NCBI RefSeq assembly: GCF_900089585.1
Contig: NZ_FLRH01000003.1
Span: forward strand, 2,866,501 to 2,930,500
DNA length: 64,000 nucleotides
Reading direction: 5' to 3'
DNA from: Micromonospora sediminicola
Lineage (GTDB): Bacteria; Actinomycetota; Actinomycetes; Mycobacteriales; Micromonosporaceae
Of this stretch, positions 9,114 to 17,157 are shown piece by piece. Under the pieces are notes generated by a model. The model was given only the letters and a program-made list of their open reading frames with translations. It ran no database searches and was not told where the DNA came from. The first letter of the stretch is position 1. Each line of letters begins with the position of its first letter. Made by a program: the position numbers and the translations under genes.

Positions 9114-10372
9114 CAAGAACCCGCGCTCGGGCGCGGGACGTCGGCGGGCGGCTGCGCCGGTTCGGCCGGTGGCTGGGCGAGCCCCTGCCGGCGCCGCCCG
9201 CCCGGTGGCAGCGCGGACCGTTCCGGGACGGCGCCTTCAGTTCACCGGCGCGGTCGGCGCGGCTCTCCACCCACCTGGGGATGGCGCTCGCCGTGGCGTT
9301 CGGGGTGTGCTTCACCACCGGCCTGCTCAGCCATCTCGCCCAGCATCCGCCCGCCGGGTTCGACTGGCCCCCCCGGCCGGTGCAGTTCTACCGGGTCACT
9401 CAGGGCCTGCACGTGGCGACCGGGCTCGCCACGGTGCCGTTGCTGGCGGCGAAGCTCTGGGCGGTCTACCCGGAGCTGTTCCGCTGGCCACCGGCGCGCG
9501 ATGCCGCCCACGCGGTCGAACGGATCAGCGTGGCCATGCTGGTTGGTGCGGCGCTGTTCGAGCTGGTCACCGGCGTGTTGAACGTGTCGCTGTGGTACAC
9601 GCCGATGCCGTTCTACTTTCCCGCGGCGCACTACTGGACCGCCTGGCTGGCCGTCGGGGCCATCCTGATCCACGTCGGCGTGAAGCTGCCGGTGATCCGG
9701 GACGCCCTGCGCGGTCACCGTGCCGCCGAGCTGACGACGGCGGTGGATGGGGTCCCGGCCGCGGGCGGTGCGACGCGGCGGGATCTGCTCGGCGCGGTCG
9801 CCGCGGCGGCCGGGGTCATCACGCTGAGCACGGTCGGGCAGACCGTCGCTCCGCTGTCCGCGATCTCGGTGCTCGCACCACGGCGACCCCGGATCGGGCC
9901 GCAGCGGTTGCCGGTCAACACCAGCGCCCTCGCCGCGGGAGTGGCCGGAGCGGCCGCCGACGCGTCGTACACGTTGGAGCTCGTCGGTCCCGCCCGCAGC
10001 GTTCGGTTGTCCCTGGCGGAGTTGAACGCGCTGCGCCAGCACACCGTGCGCCTGCCGATCGCCTGCGTGGAGGGGTGGAGCGCCGACGCGACCTGGACGG
10101 GGGTGCGGCTGCGGGACCTCGCCGCGCTCGTCGGCGTCGACGCCCGGCACGCCGAGGCGACGGTCGAGTCGTTGCAGCGGACCGGCCGGCGTAGGTCATC
10201 GGTCGTGGCCGGTCCGCACCTCGACGACCCGCTCACCCTGCTGGCCGTGCGGCTGCACGGCGAACCGCTGCACCCCGATCACGGTTACCCCTGCCGGCTG
10301 ATCGCGCCGAACCGCCCCGGCGTGGCGCAGACCAAGTGGGTCGGCCGGATCAGCTTCGAGGAGCGTCCGTGA
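9086..10372 (+). CDS. Fused cytochrome b561-like / molybdopterin-dependent oxidoreductase
   Basis: This 428-residue protein has an N-terminal membrane half with at least four helices and several histidines (SHLAQH, LHVATG, HYWTAW, HVGVKLP), as in cytochrome b561-type haem subunits. A twin-arginine-like TRRDLLGAVAAAAGVIT follows near residue 230. The C-terminal half is a sulfite-oxidase-fold molybdopterin domain in which LPIACVEGWS supplies the probable molybdenum ligand Cys327. ATG 9086 has GGAGG 8 bases upstream and lies inside the end of the methyltransferase gene. Known relatives (MsrP, YedY) are soluble with a separate haem subunit, so the fusion would pass electrons straight to or from the membrane quinone pool. 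The substrate is unknown. Confidence 0.85.
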   Translation: MVCQHERHLTRTRARARDVGGRLRRFGRWLGEPLPAPPARWQRGPFRDGAFSSPARSARLSTHLGMALAVAFGVCFTTGLLSHLAQHPPAGFDWPPRPVQFYRVTQGLHVATGLATVPLLAAKLWAVYPELFRWPPARDAAHAVERISVAMLVGAALFELVTGVLNVSLWYTPMPFYFPAAHYWTAWLAVGAILIHVGVKLPVIRDALRGHRAAELTTAVDGVPAAGGATRRDLLGAVAAAAGVITLSTVGQTVAPLSAISVLAPRRPRIGPQRLPVNTSALAAGVAGAAADASYTLELVGPARSVRLSLAELNALRQHTVRLPIACVEGWSADATWTGVRLRDLAALVGVDARHAEATVESLQRTGRRRSSVVAGPHLDDPLTLLAVRLHGEPLHPDHGYPCRLIAPNRPGVAQTKWVGRISFEERP

Positions 10373-10800
10373 GAGGGACGAGGGTCGCTCTGGTCACGGT
10401 GGGCACGCTGATTTCCGCGTATGCGCTGCTCCGCGTCGTGACCGACCGGGACGCCGACCCTCTGGGGCAGTTGCTGTTCCTGGCGGGCCTGGTGGCTGCG
10501 CACGACGCGGTGGTACTGCCCGTGGCCATCGTGCTGGGAGCGCTGGTCGCCCGGTTCTCGCCCGACCGGATCCGCGGACCGATCCGGTTCGCGGGGTTCG
10601 TCACCGCGGCGGTCCTCGTCGTGGCGATGCCCCTGGTCCTCGGATACGGCCGCCGGCCGGACACCCCCTCGGCGCTGCCGCTGGGCTACGGCCGAGGTCT
10701 CGGCATCGCCCTGCTGGTGGTGTGGTCGGCCACACTCGCGGCCTCCGCGCTGCGGCAGGTCAGCCGACGCCGCCGGCGCACCCGCGGGCAGGAGGAGTGA
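10369..10800 (+). CDS. Small membrane protein of the molybdopterin operon
   Basis: This 143-residue protein has three to four hydrophobic helices (about 5-25, 35-60, 70-90, 105-125) and a very basic C-terminus. The start is GTG 10369, which overlaps the stop of the molybdopterin gene as GTGA, with GGAG 6 bases upstream. Translational coupling implies it works with the oxidoreductase, perhaps as a membrane partner. No family name is recognised. Confidence 0.75.
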   Translation: MRGTRVALVTVGTLISAYALLRVVTDRDADPLGQLLFLAGLVAAHDAVVLPVAIVLGALVARFSPDRIRGPIRFAGFVTAAVLVVAMPLVLGYGRRPDTPSALPLGYGRGLGIALLVVWSATLAASALRQVSRRRRRTRGQEE

Positions 10801-10835
10801 CTCACCGACCGCCGTCGGGCGAGCGACGGCCCGAC

Positions 10836-11280
10836 CGTGCCGGCGCCACACCTGCCCGTCGTCGTCGGCCAGGTTGAGGAAGCGCTCGATCCCGTTCTGT
10901 TTCGCGAACCGTCGCATCGCCTCGTCACCGCTGCCGAGCCCGGCGACCCCGACCACGCTGATCAGGCCGGCGGTGTCCCGCTGCACCGCGGCGACCTCGC
11001 CGGCCACCGCGCGGCACCGGGTGCCCAGGCCGCCCAGAACCACGACACGGCCAGCTTACCGGCAAGCCGGTACGGGCCTGAGGTGCCGCCGTCGATCGTC
11101 CCGGCGGTGCGTGAGAGCGCCTGCGGCACCACCGCCTCGTTCGTGCCGCCGCCCGCCGTCGGTGCGATGGTAGCCGCGGGTGTCGGCCGCGCCGCCGCGC
11201 TCGGCCCGGCGGTCGTGCTCGCCGAGCCGGCGGGCGGCGCGTGCCGCCGCAGGCGGCGCGGGTGGCCGTGGTGAGGGCTG
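10836..11280 (-). pseudogene. Broken thioredoxin-fold lipoprotein (TlpA/redoxin type)
   Basis: On the minus strand one frame reads a linker rich in Ala, Thr and Pro (from about 11219), then TIDGGTSGPYRLAGKLAV and the thioredoxin strand SWFWAAWAP. At about 11060 the frame breaks, and the homology continues one frame over as CRAVAGEVAAVQRD, GLISVVGVAGLGSG and FAKQNGIERFLNLADDDGQVW, the normal continuation of a TlpA-like domain. Upstream, a third frame holds a lipobox-like RAACGG. The CxxC site falls at the break and would read PxC, so the active site is lost as well. The end near 10836 is approximate. Confidence 0.65.
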
Positions 11281-11357
11281 CGACGGCGGGGCGGTACGGA
11301 TGCCGGGCATGACCGGATGTCGGCCCGTTCGCTCGCTCGGGTGGCCCTTCCGCCTCC

Positions 11358-11858
11358 TTACGCTTGTGCGGTGGACCCGTCCCCGTTCTTGCTGCGGAGG
11401 TAGCGGACCAGCCCGGCGACGTCGTCGGGCACGAGTCGGCCGATGGCGCCGCTGGAGTACACGGCGGTGAGGATCGTGCCGTCCGGGGCGAGGACGAATC
11501 CCGTCGACTGGAGGTGACGAGGCTCGTCGTTGACGTAGGCACCGGTCGCCGTCGCGACGTGCGTGGCGTCGGCGCTGTGGCCGACGGGGTAGGCGAGGTG
11601 GTGCTTGTCGACCAGAGCCTGGGTGGTGGGTTCGTCGTCGACGGAGAGTGCCGCCACGCGCACGTCGAGCGCGGCGAGGGTGTCGGCGGCGCGCTGGAAC
11701 GCCGCGAGTTGGGCGTTGCAGTAGGGGCACCAGGCGCCTCGGTAGATCAGGACAACGCCGTAGTGCCCGGCGAGTTCGTCGGGCAGCCGCAGGGTGCCGC
11801 CGCCGGTGCGGGGCACCTGGAGGGTGGGAAAGCTCTGGCCGTTGTCGAGTCGCGCCAC
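11358..11858 (-). CDS. Peroxiredoxin/thioredoxin-like (AhpC/TSA redoxin) protein
   Basis: This 166-residue cytosolic protein has the redoxin fold: an N-terminal LPDELAGHYGVVLIYRG strand, the active site GAWCPYCNAQL (about 43-52, CxxC), then RVAALSVDDE and a C-terminal GFVLAPDGTILTAVYS. It resembles AhpC/TSA-family thiol peroxidases or thioredoxin-like reductases. The start is GTG 11858, with AAGGAG 6 bases upstream. It is divergent from a TetR regulator, with the palindrome at 11911-11932 between them, so it is probably the regulator's target and may be induced by an electrophile or oxidant. Confidence 0.85.
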   Translation of the reverse strand: MARLDNGQSFPTLQVPRTGGGTLRLPDELAGHYGVVLIYRGAWCPYCNAQLAAFQRAADTLAALDVRVAALSVDDEPTTQALVDKHHLAYPVGHSADATHVATATGAYVNDEPRHLQSTGFVLAPDGTILTAVYSSGAIGRLVPDDVAGLVRYLRSKNGDGSTAQA

Positions 11859-11910
11859 GGTCGTCTCCTTGCCGGTCGATACTGGTTCACCGACGAGTCA
11901 ACCCCGCAGA

Positions 11911-11932
11911 AACTGGACTGGCAAGTCCAGTT
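11911..11932. promoter_or_regulatory. Palindromic operator between redoxin gene and TetR gene
   Basis: AACTGGACT (11911-11919) and AGTCCAGTT (11924-11932) are perfect 9-base inverted repeats with a 4-base spacer. The palindrome sits in the 91-base gap between the divergent redoxin and TetR starts, where a TetR-family dimer would be expected to bind and repress both. A second short palindrome, AGGCTAGCCT, follows at 11933-11942. Confidence 0.75.
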
Positions 11933-11949
11933 AGGCTAGCCTCTGTGCC

Positions 11950-12588
11950 ATGACGGTGTCGGGTCGGGCCAAGCTCACCGCCCGGGGCGCGCGGACCCGG
12001 GAGCGGATCGTGGACGTGACCGCCGCCCTAGTGTTCGCCCAGGGTGCCGCCGGCACCAGCCTGGACGAGGTGATGGCCGGAGCGGCGGTCAGCAAGTCTC
12101 AGCTCTACCACTACTTCGCCGACAAGGATGACCTGCTCCGTGCGGTGATCGAGCGCCAGACCGGTCGGATTCTCGCCGGCCAGCGGGACGCGCTGGAGGC
12201 CATCGACTCGATGGCGGGACTGCGTCGATGGCGGAACCTCGTCGTCGCGACGGTGGAAGCGGGTGGGCCTGTCGGCGGGTGCCCGCTCGGCTCGCTGGCC
12301 AACGAGCTGGCCGACCGCGACGAGGCGACCCGAGCAGTCCTGGGCACCTCCTTCGCGCGGTGGGAGGCCCAGTTGGCCGCCGGACTGACGAAGATGCGGG
12401 TCGCCGGGCGGCTGGTGTCGGACGCGAACCCGGAGATGCTCGCCGAGGTTCTCGTCGCTGCCCTGCAGGGTGGTCTGCTCCTGGCGAAGACCCGGCGGAG
12501 CGTCCGGCCGCTGGCCCGGGCACTCGATGTCGCCATTGCCCACATCGGCGCTCTCGCGCCCGTCGCCGAGGGTCCGCGACCCGGGTGA
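11950..12588 (+). CDS. TetR-family transcriptional regulator (LmrA/YxaF-like)
   Basis: This 212-residue regulator has an N-terminal TetR HTH (about 12-60) with TRERIVDVTAALVFAQGAAGTSLDEV and the recognition helix segment VSKSQLYHYFADKDDL. Its ligand domain contains the CPLGSLANELAD motif typical of the LmrA/YxaF-like subgroup. The ATG lies 17 bases after the palindromic operator, so it should autoregulate and control the divergent redoxin gene. Known relatives respond to flavonoids, quinones or drugs; the ligand here cannot be read from sequence. Confidence 0.9.
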   Translation: MTVSGRAKLTARGARTRERIVDVTAALVFAQGAAGTSLDEVMAGAAVSKSQLYHYFADKDDLLRAVIERQTGRILAGQRDALEAIDSMAGLRRWRNLVVATVEAGGPVGGCPLGSLANELADRDEATRAVLGTSFARWEAQLAAGLTKMRVAGRLVSDANPEMLAEVLVAALQGGLLLAKTRRSVRPLARALDVAIAHIGALAPVAEGPRPG

Positions 12589-12590
12589 GC

Positions 12591-12619
12591 GGCCCGGCGG
12601 GTCGATGCTCCGCCGGGCC
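12591..12619. terminator. Bidirectional terminator between TetR and DUF1996 genes
   Basis: GGCCCGGCGG (12591-12600) and CCGCCGGGCC (12610-12619) form a perfect 10-base-pair stem with a 9-base loop. It lies between two convergent genes whose stops are at 12588 and 12633. Confidence 0.7.
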
Positions 12620-12632
12620 GGCAACCCTCCGT

Positions 12633-14369
12633 TCAGGTGCAGCGGCGTCCCGCGTTGACACAGGAGACGATCTTCCGCATCTGCTTGTCGCTGTTGACGT
12701 TGACGAAGTCGTTGTGGTCGGAGAAGGGGTTGTGGTTCTCCTCGGGGAACGAGTCGAGGGCGTACTGGCCCTTGAGTTGGATGTGGCGCGGGATGTCGTA
12801 GGAGATGCTGATCCTGAGCTGGGGGATGGCGACGAACGCCGGTGGGCAGGCGCCGGTCTCGGGGTCGGCGAAGGCCAGGTGGGTCCGGTGGTTCTCGCTG
12901 TCGGTGTCGCGGCCGTTCCAGCAGCCGGGGAAGTCCTGCACCCGCATCACCCGGCTGCTTCTCGGGCAGATCGGATACTTGTCGGAGAGGCGGTCGGTGA
13001 AGCCGGAGCAGGTCCAGGTGGCGCGAGCGTTGGCCGGGCCGCGGCTGGTCGGTTTGGCGTCACCGGTCAGCGCGCGCAGGAATCGGGGCATGGCCGTCAC
13101 CTTCGTGGCCGGATTGCCGCGGTACTCGATCAGCACCTGCGACGGTTGCACGATGCGACCGGTGTTGTTGGGCAACTCCAGGTTCGGGCCCTGCGGTACG
13201 GGCAGCGCGCCGTCGTCGCCGATCCCGGGGTTGTTGCCGCTGTCCTGCCGTCCGGCGGCGGCGCGGCGATCGAGGGTGCAGGCGGCGAGGGTGCCGAGCC
13301 CTGTCGGACGGAGTCCGGCGCGGCCGACGGCGATGGAGATCCGGTCGAGTGTGGCGGCCCGCTCGTGCGTGAGCGGTTCGACGATGGCGTTACGGGTGAA
13401 GGTCGGGTCGCCGTTGCCCTGCGCGCGGGACAGCCGCTCGTTCGCCTCGGCGATCTGCCGCTCGAGTAGGTCCAGGTTGCGGTTCACCTCGTCGAGCGCC
13501 GACGTCGGCACCGCCGCCAGCTTGTCGCGGACCGTCGGGCAGGTGACGGTGGGGCTGGCGCCGCTGCCCGTGGCGGGGTGGCCGGTGTGCAGCCCGTCGT
13601 AGCTGATCTCGCAGTCCACCAGCGAGACGAGTTCGCCGGGGCGGCCTCCCGTCTCGTTCACCGTTCTGGAGATCCGTCTGATGACCAGGGCGCGCTCGGT
13701 GCGCAGCCGCCCTAGGACTGAGGCGTTGAGGCGCTGGTCGATGCGTCCTCTGCTGGCGCGCATCTCGTTCGCCGCGGTGACGAGCTGTCGATCGAGGGCG
13801 GCCAGGTCGCGGTCCACGGCGATCCTGGCCGACGCGGGCAGTGCGGGCAGGCGATCGGCGACCCGGGGGCAGGACACCGTCGGCTGCACCATGCGCAGCG
13901 CCGCGGCCACCTCGGCGTCGGCCCGCACCGTCCGGTCGATGCGCACCACGGGCCAGAAGTACGACGACCGGTCACCGTTGCGGCAGGTGGTGCCCGCTGC
14001 GGCCAACGCCGCATCCGGGGTGTCCGCGTCGATGGCGAGGTTGCCCACGAAGTCGTGCACGTGCTCCGCCCCGTTCTTGACTCCTGGCTGGGCGACCGGA
14101 TTGTCCGGGCTGAACTTACCGATGCGGTTGGTGCCGCAGTCGACGGTGAAGACACCCGCCGATGCCGCCGTACCGGGTCGGGGTGGTGCGAGGGTGACGG
14201 CGACCTTCTCGATGGGCACGAAGTCCGCCAGGCTCGTCTCCGCCGACGCCGCACCTCGGCCACCACCGGAGACGAACGTCGCCGTGAGTACGCCGGCGGC
14301 CGCCACCGCCGTGACGGCCGCAACCACCTGCGCCGCCCGCCGCCTACCGTGTCGCCTTATGCCGTTCAT
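12633..14369 (-). CDS. Secreted DUF1996 protein with an internal duplicated insert
   Basis: This 578-residue exported protein has a basic, hydrophobic N-terminus (about 1-35) acting as signal peptide or anchor. DUF1996 is recognised in two halves: residues 70-145 (GVFTVDCGTNRIGKFSPDNP, HVHDFVGN, SYFWPVVRID) and 400-578 (VLIEYRGNP, FPGCWNGRDTDSENHRTHLAF, HNDFVNVN). Between them lies an insert made of two similar modules of about 95 residues (163-255 and 274-368). Each opens with CP-V-D-L--LP/VP, holds a long amphipathic helix, and ends with a Cys in LVDC or AACT context. DUF1996 proteins are secreted and often carbohydrate-associated, but without a known reaction. The gene is monocistronic. 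Confidence 0.85.
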   Translation of the reverse strand: MNGIRRHGRRRAAQVVAAVTAVAAAGVLTATFVSGGGRGAASAETSLADFVPIEKVAVTLAPPRPGTAASAGVFTVDCGTNRIGKFSPDNPVAQPGVKNGAEHVHDFVGNLAIDADTPDAALAAAGTTCRNGDRSSYFWPVVRIDRTVRADAEVAAALRMVQPTVSCPRVADRLPALPASARIAVDRDLAALDRQLVTAANEMRASRGRIDQRLNASVLGRLRTERALVIRRISRTVNETGGRPGELVSLVDCEISYDGLHTGHPATGSGASPTVTCPTVRDKLAAVPTSALDEVNRNLDLLERQIAEANERLSRAQGNGDPTFTRNAIVEPLTHERAATLDRISIAVGRAGLRPTGLGTLAACTLDRRAAAGRQDSGNNPGIGDDGALPVPQGPNLELPNNTGRIVQPSQVLIEYRGNPATKVTAMPRFLRALTGDAKPTSRGPANARATWTCSGFTDRLSDKYPICPRSSRVMRVQDFPGCWNGRDTDSENHRTHLAFADPETGACPPAFVAIPQLRISISYDIPRHIQLKGQYALDSFPEENHNPFSDHNDFVNVNSDKQMRKIVSCVNAGRRCT

Positions 14370-14526
14370 GGGCTTTCCTTCCGCTCGTCCAGCCCCGCAC
14401 GGATCGGCGCTGGTCGTTGAGCGGTACGGGAAGCGCGACGACGGAGACGGGTCGCGGAGCGTCGGTCACCGACTGGTAAGAACTTGCGGTGGTCGCATCC
14501 GACAGGAAGCTACCGGCTGTGCGGTT

Positions 14527-14835
14527 CTACGAGCGCAGGCTGCCGCCGGCCCGCGCGACGATCTCCTGCAAGGCCGCGACGTGCCCGTCGAAGGCGTGCC
14601 GGCCGGCCCGTCCCAGCCGCACGGAAGTGCGCGGCCGCTTACCCACGAAGCTCTTGCGCACCTCGACGTAGCCCGCCTGCTCCAGGGTGCTGAGCTGCTT
14701 GGACAGCGCCGAGTCGGACATGGCGAGCTGCTCGCGCAGGTATCGGAAGTCAGCCCAGTCGCTCGCGGCCAGCAGGCTGACCAGCGACAGCCGGGTCGGC
14801 GCGTGGATCAGCTCGTCGAATCGGGGCGCCGTCAC
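14527..14835 (-). CDS. Small winged-helix transcriptional regulator
   Basis: This 102-residue protein is almost entirely a winged helix of the HTH_34/MarR-ArsR-like type: IHAPTRLSLVSLLAASDWADF, LREQLAMSDSALSKQLSTLE as the recognition region, and the wing YVEVRKSFVGKRPRT. The start is GTG 14835, which overlaps the stop of the upstream membrane-protein gene as GTGA, so the two are translated together. Pairing of such regulators with a small membrane protein is common in actinobacteria and usually autoregulatory. The palindrome at 15338-15356 is a candidate site. Confidence 0.85.
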   Translation of the reverse strand: MTAPRFDELIHAPTRLSLVSLLAASDWADFRYLREQLAMSDSALSKQLSTLEQAGYVEVRKSFVGKRPRTSVRLGRAGRHAFDGHVAALQEIVARAGGSLRS

Positions 14836-15311
14836 CGCCGGGCGCCGAGGGGTCGGGTCGCCATGACGGTGCGCAGGTGCCGCATCAGCCACGGGCCGGT
14901 GGCGGTCATCGCGCCCGCCGTGGCCGCCGCGCCGACCGTCGCCGGCAGCCCCAGGCCCGTCGACGCGGCCGCGTACCCGACTACGAGCCCGGTAGCCACC
15001 AGCCCCAATACCCAGACGAGGATCGTGACGAGGCCGCGTACCCCGAGCAGGCTGTTACGGATCTGAACCCGCTGCCGCAGCGCCACCCGGCCCACGACGA
15101 CGGCCAGGCCCAGCGCGAACGCGACCGAACCCACGGCCACCAACCACGGCCGCCCGCCCTCCACGGCGGCGGTGAAGACGACCGTCAGCCCGCCCACAGC
15201 GGGCCAGTACCAGCCGGGAACCAGGGTGGCGTCGATGGCCTGGGCGCGGCGGGTGCGGATCTCGACGAGAGCGTCGGCGGCGGCCGAGTGCGAGGCGGCG
15301 GGCTCGGTCAT
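14832..15311 (-). CDS. Small membrane protein coupled to the winged-helix regulator
   Basis: This 159-residue protein has an N-terminal soluble helix (about 1-35) and four hydrophobic helices (about 40-55, 60-85, 95-120, 125-145). ATG 15311 has GGAGA 4 bases upstream. No catalytic motif is visible. It is the first gene of a two-gene operon with the regulator, so it may be a sensor, transporter subunit or regulated target. No family function is known. Confidence 0.75.
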   Translation of the reverse strand: MTEPAASHSAAADALVEIRTRRAQAIDATLVPGWYWPAVGGLTVVFTAAVEGGRPWLVAVGSVAFALGLAVVVGRVALRQRVQIRNSLLGVRGLVTILVWVLGLVATGLVVGYAAASTGLGLPATVGAAATAGAMTATGPWLMRHLRTVMATRPLGARR

Positions 15312-15337
15312 CACTTCTCCTTGCTCGGGCAGATAAC

Positions 15338-15356
15338 ACTTTCCAAGTGAGAAAGT
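15338..15356. promoter_or_regulatory. Inverted repeat upstream of the regulator/membrane operon
   Basis: ACTTTC (15338-15343) and GAAAGT (15351-15356) are inverted with a 7-base spacer, 27 bases before the operon start. The surrounding bases are unusually AT-rich for this genome. It is a plausible operator for the winged-helix regulator, inferred only from position and symmetry. Confidence 0.5.
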
Positions 15357-15651
15357 AAGCCCCGGGATCACGCCTGGCAAGGGGCATATCGCCGGAGCGG
15401 CGGACGCGACGTGCGCTCTCACCACGGGGCACCCGCACCTGCGGGGCTGCGGTGCTCCCTTGCGCTTGAGTCGCGGTTGGCGGCAGGTGCGGGCGACGGT
15501 GACGGACCGGTTGATGTCCGGACGCGGATGGTTCGGTCTGGCGTACGGGCGGTAGTTGCCTGATCTAGCCTGGAGGATGGCGGAAGCGGTGTGTTCGGGC
15601 GGCGCCGCGTTGCGGTCGTGACGCCAATTCACGGGGGAGGCCGGACGAGTC

Positions 15652-16104
15652 ATGGACGGCAGCACCGGGATGTGGGGCCGTGCGGTGGTGTCCGGTCTCG
15701 CCGGAACGGTGGTCATGACCGCCTTTCAACGGCTTGTCGAGATGCCGCTGACCGGCCGCGGCGACAGCTTCGCCCCGGCCAACCTCGTCGAGCGGGTGCT
15801 TCCCGTGCCGGAGACGGGCGAGCGCGGGCGCAGAGGGTTGAACTGGGTGGCCCACTTCGCGCTGGGCGGGATGTGGGGAGCGGCGTTCGCCGCCGCGTTG
15901 GCAGCCGGTGTACGGAGGCAACGTGCCGTGCACGCCGTGTTCGCCGTGGTCTACGTAGGGGACGTCGTGCTGAACACCGCACTCGGGCTCTACCAGCCGC
16001 GTCGGTGGAGCGCCCAGGACTGGGCGGTCGATCTCGTCGACAAGTACGTGCAGGCCCAGGCGACGGGCCTGATCCTCGGCCGGATCAGCGGGGCGCGACG
16101 CTGA
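15652..16104 (+). CDS. Small integral membrane protein
   Basis: This 150-residue protein has hydrophobic segments at about 8-25, 65-85 and 95-115, a polar loop with the charged PETGERGRRGLNW, and a C-terminal helix with DKYVQAQATGLILG. GGGGGAGG lies about 10 bases before the ATG. It resembles small DUF1440-like membrane proteins, but the match is loose. It stands alone, and its function is unknown. Confidence 0.65.
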   Translation: MDGSTGMWGRAVVSGLAGTVVMTAFQRLVEMPLTGRGDSFAPANLVERVLPVPETGERGRRGLNWVAHFALGGMWGAAFAAALAAGVRRQRAVHAVFAVVYVGDVVLNTALGLYQPRRWSAQDWAVDLVDKYVQAQATGLILGRISGARR

Positions 16105-16241
16105 CTCTCGCCGCTCGCACCCGCCTGCCGAGGTGATCGGCGAGCGCGGGCGGCACGGCCGCCTCCGCAGCCGGAGGACACCCGAGCGGGCGCCGCACCG
16201 CTGTGCATCGGGCGCGGCGGTGCCGCCCTGCCCGAGGTGGG

Positions 16242-16850
16242 TCAGGACGCCGGGTAGGGGTGCCCCGCCAACAGCCGGGCCAGGTGTGCGGTGTTGGCGG
16301 CGAGGGCCTTCGTCGCGGCGCCGGTGGTGTCGGGCTTCGGTCCGGCGTCGGCGTAGTCGGTCTTGCCCATGGCCTCACCCACCCAGTAGGTGGACGCGGA
16401 GGCGGCGACGGTGAAGCCGACGTCGTTGAGTGCCTGCAGCACCTCGGCGGTCACGTGGTGGGCGCCGTCCTCGTTGCCGACCACCGCGACCGCGGCGACC
16501 TTGCCGAAGGTGCGCAGGCGTCCCTGCGCGTCGGTCTCGGACAGCTCCGCGTCGAGGCGCTCCAGGACCATCTTGCACACGCTGGAGGGCTGTCCCAGCC
16601 AGATCGGCGTGGCGATGACGAGCACCTGCGCCGCGAGCAGCTTCTCCCGGATCGTCGGCCACTGGTCGCCGTCGCCCTCGTCGGTCGAGACACCGAACCG
16701 CACGTCGTGGTCGACGACGCGGACCACCTCACCGTCGACGTCATGATCGCTCAGCGCGGTCAGCACCTCACGGCCGAGCAACTCGGCGCTGGACGGGGCA
16801 GGAGACGGCTTCAGGGTGCAGCACAGCACCAGAGCGCGCAGCGTGGGCAC
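16242..16850 (-). CDS. Flavodoxin-fold NAD(P)H:FMN oxidoreductase-like protein
   Basis: This 202-residue protein has a flavodoxin-like fold. The first strand LRALVLCCTLKPSPAPSSAE carries the phosphate-binding loop. The middle has LVIATPIWLGQPSSVCKMVLERLDA, the flavin-site P-I-W-G signature of the NADPH-dependent FMN reductase family, and then VAAVAVVGNEDGAHH. GTG 16850 is preferred over the upstream in-frame ATG because GAGGA sits 7 bases before it. A cytosolic flavin-dependent reductase is likely. It stands alone, and its substrate is unknown. Confidence 0.85.
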   Translation of the reverse strand: MPTLRALVLCCTLKPSPAPSSAELLGREVLTALSDHDVDGEVVRVVDHDVRFGVSTDEGDGDQWPTIREKLLAAQVLVIATPIWLGQPSSVCKMVLERLDAELSETDAQGRLRTFGKVAAVAVVGNEDGAHHVTAEVLQALNDVGFTVAASASTYWVGEAMGKTDYADAGPKPDTTGAATKALAANTAHLARLLAGHPYPAS

Positions 16851-17123
16851 AGTGGAGTCCTCTCGGGTGGGATAGCACATGTCCTACCCCTATCCGGTGA
16901 GGATCAATCGGGCGCGCTCGTTTGTCCCGGTCCGCAGCGCGTGAGGGTCGTCGTCGAAGCTCGCGGTACAAAGGCGCCGGAGGTGCTCCGGCATCCGACA
17001 CCCCGACGCTGCGTGGTGCTCGGGCTCATCCCTGGCCGGTCGGTCGCCGCCAGGAAAGTCGTCACGAAGCCCCGGGCCGGCTGATCCAGCCGATTGGCGC
17101 CTCGGGTGGCCGCGGATGCGATG

Positions 17124-17150
17124 TTGCGGTTGGTCGACGCTGTGTACATT
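17124..17150 (+). promoter_or_regulatory. Candidate promoter for the GT39-type glycosyltransferase
   Basis: TTGCGG (17124-17129) and TACATT (17145-17150) resemble -35 and -10 boxes with a 15-base spacer. The GTG start lies only 7 bases after the -10, so the mRNA would be leaderless or nearly so, which fits the absence of a ribosome site. The spacing is short, so confidence is moderate. Confidence 0.4.
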
Positions 17151-17157
17151 CACCGTC

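Noticed and set aside
12228-13469. Long plus-strand frame across the TetR end and the DUF1996 gene
   Set aside because: It is a shadow of two well-supported genes, crosses their terminator and has no recognisable fold.
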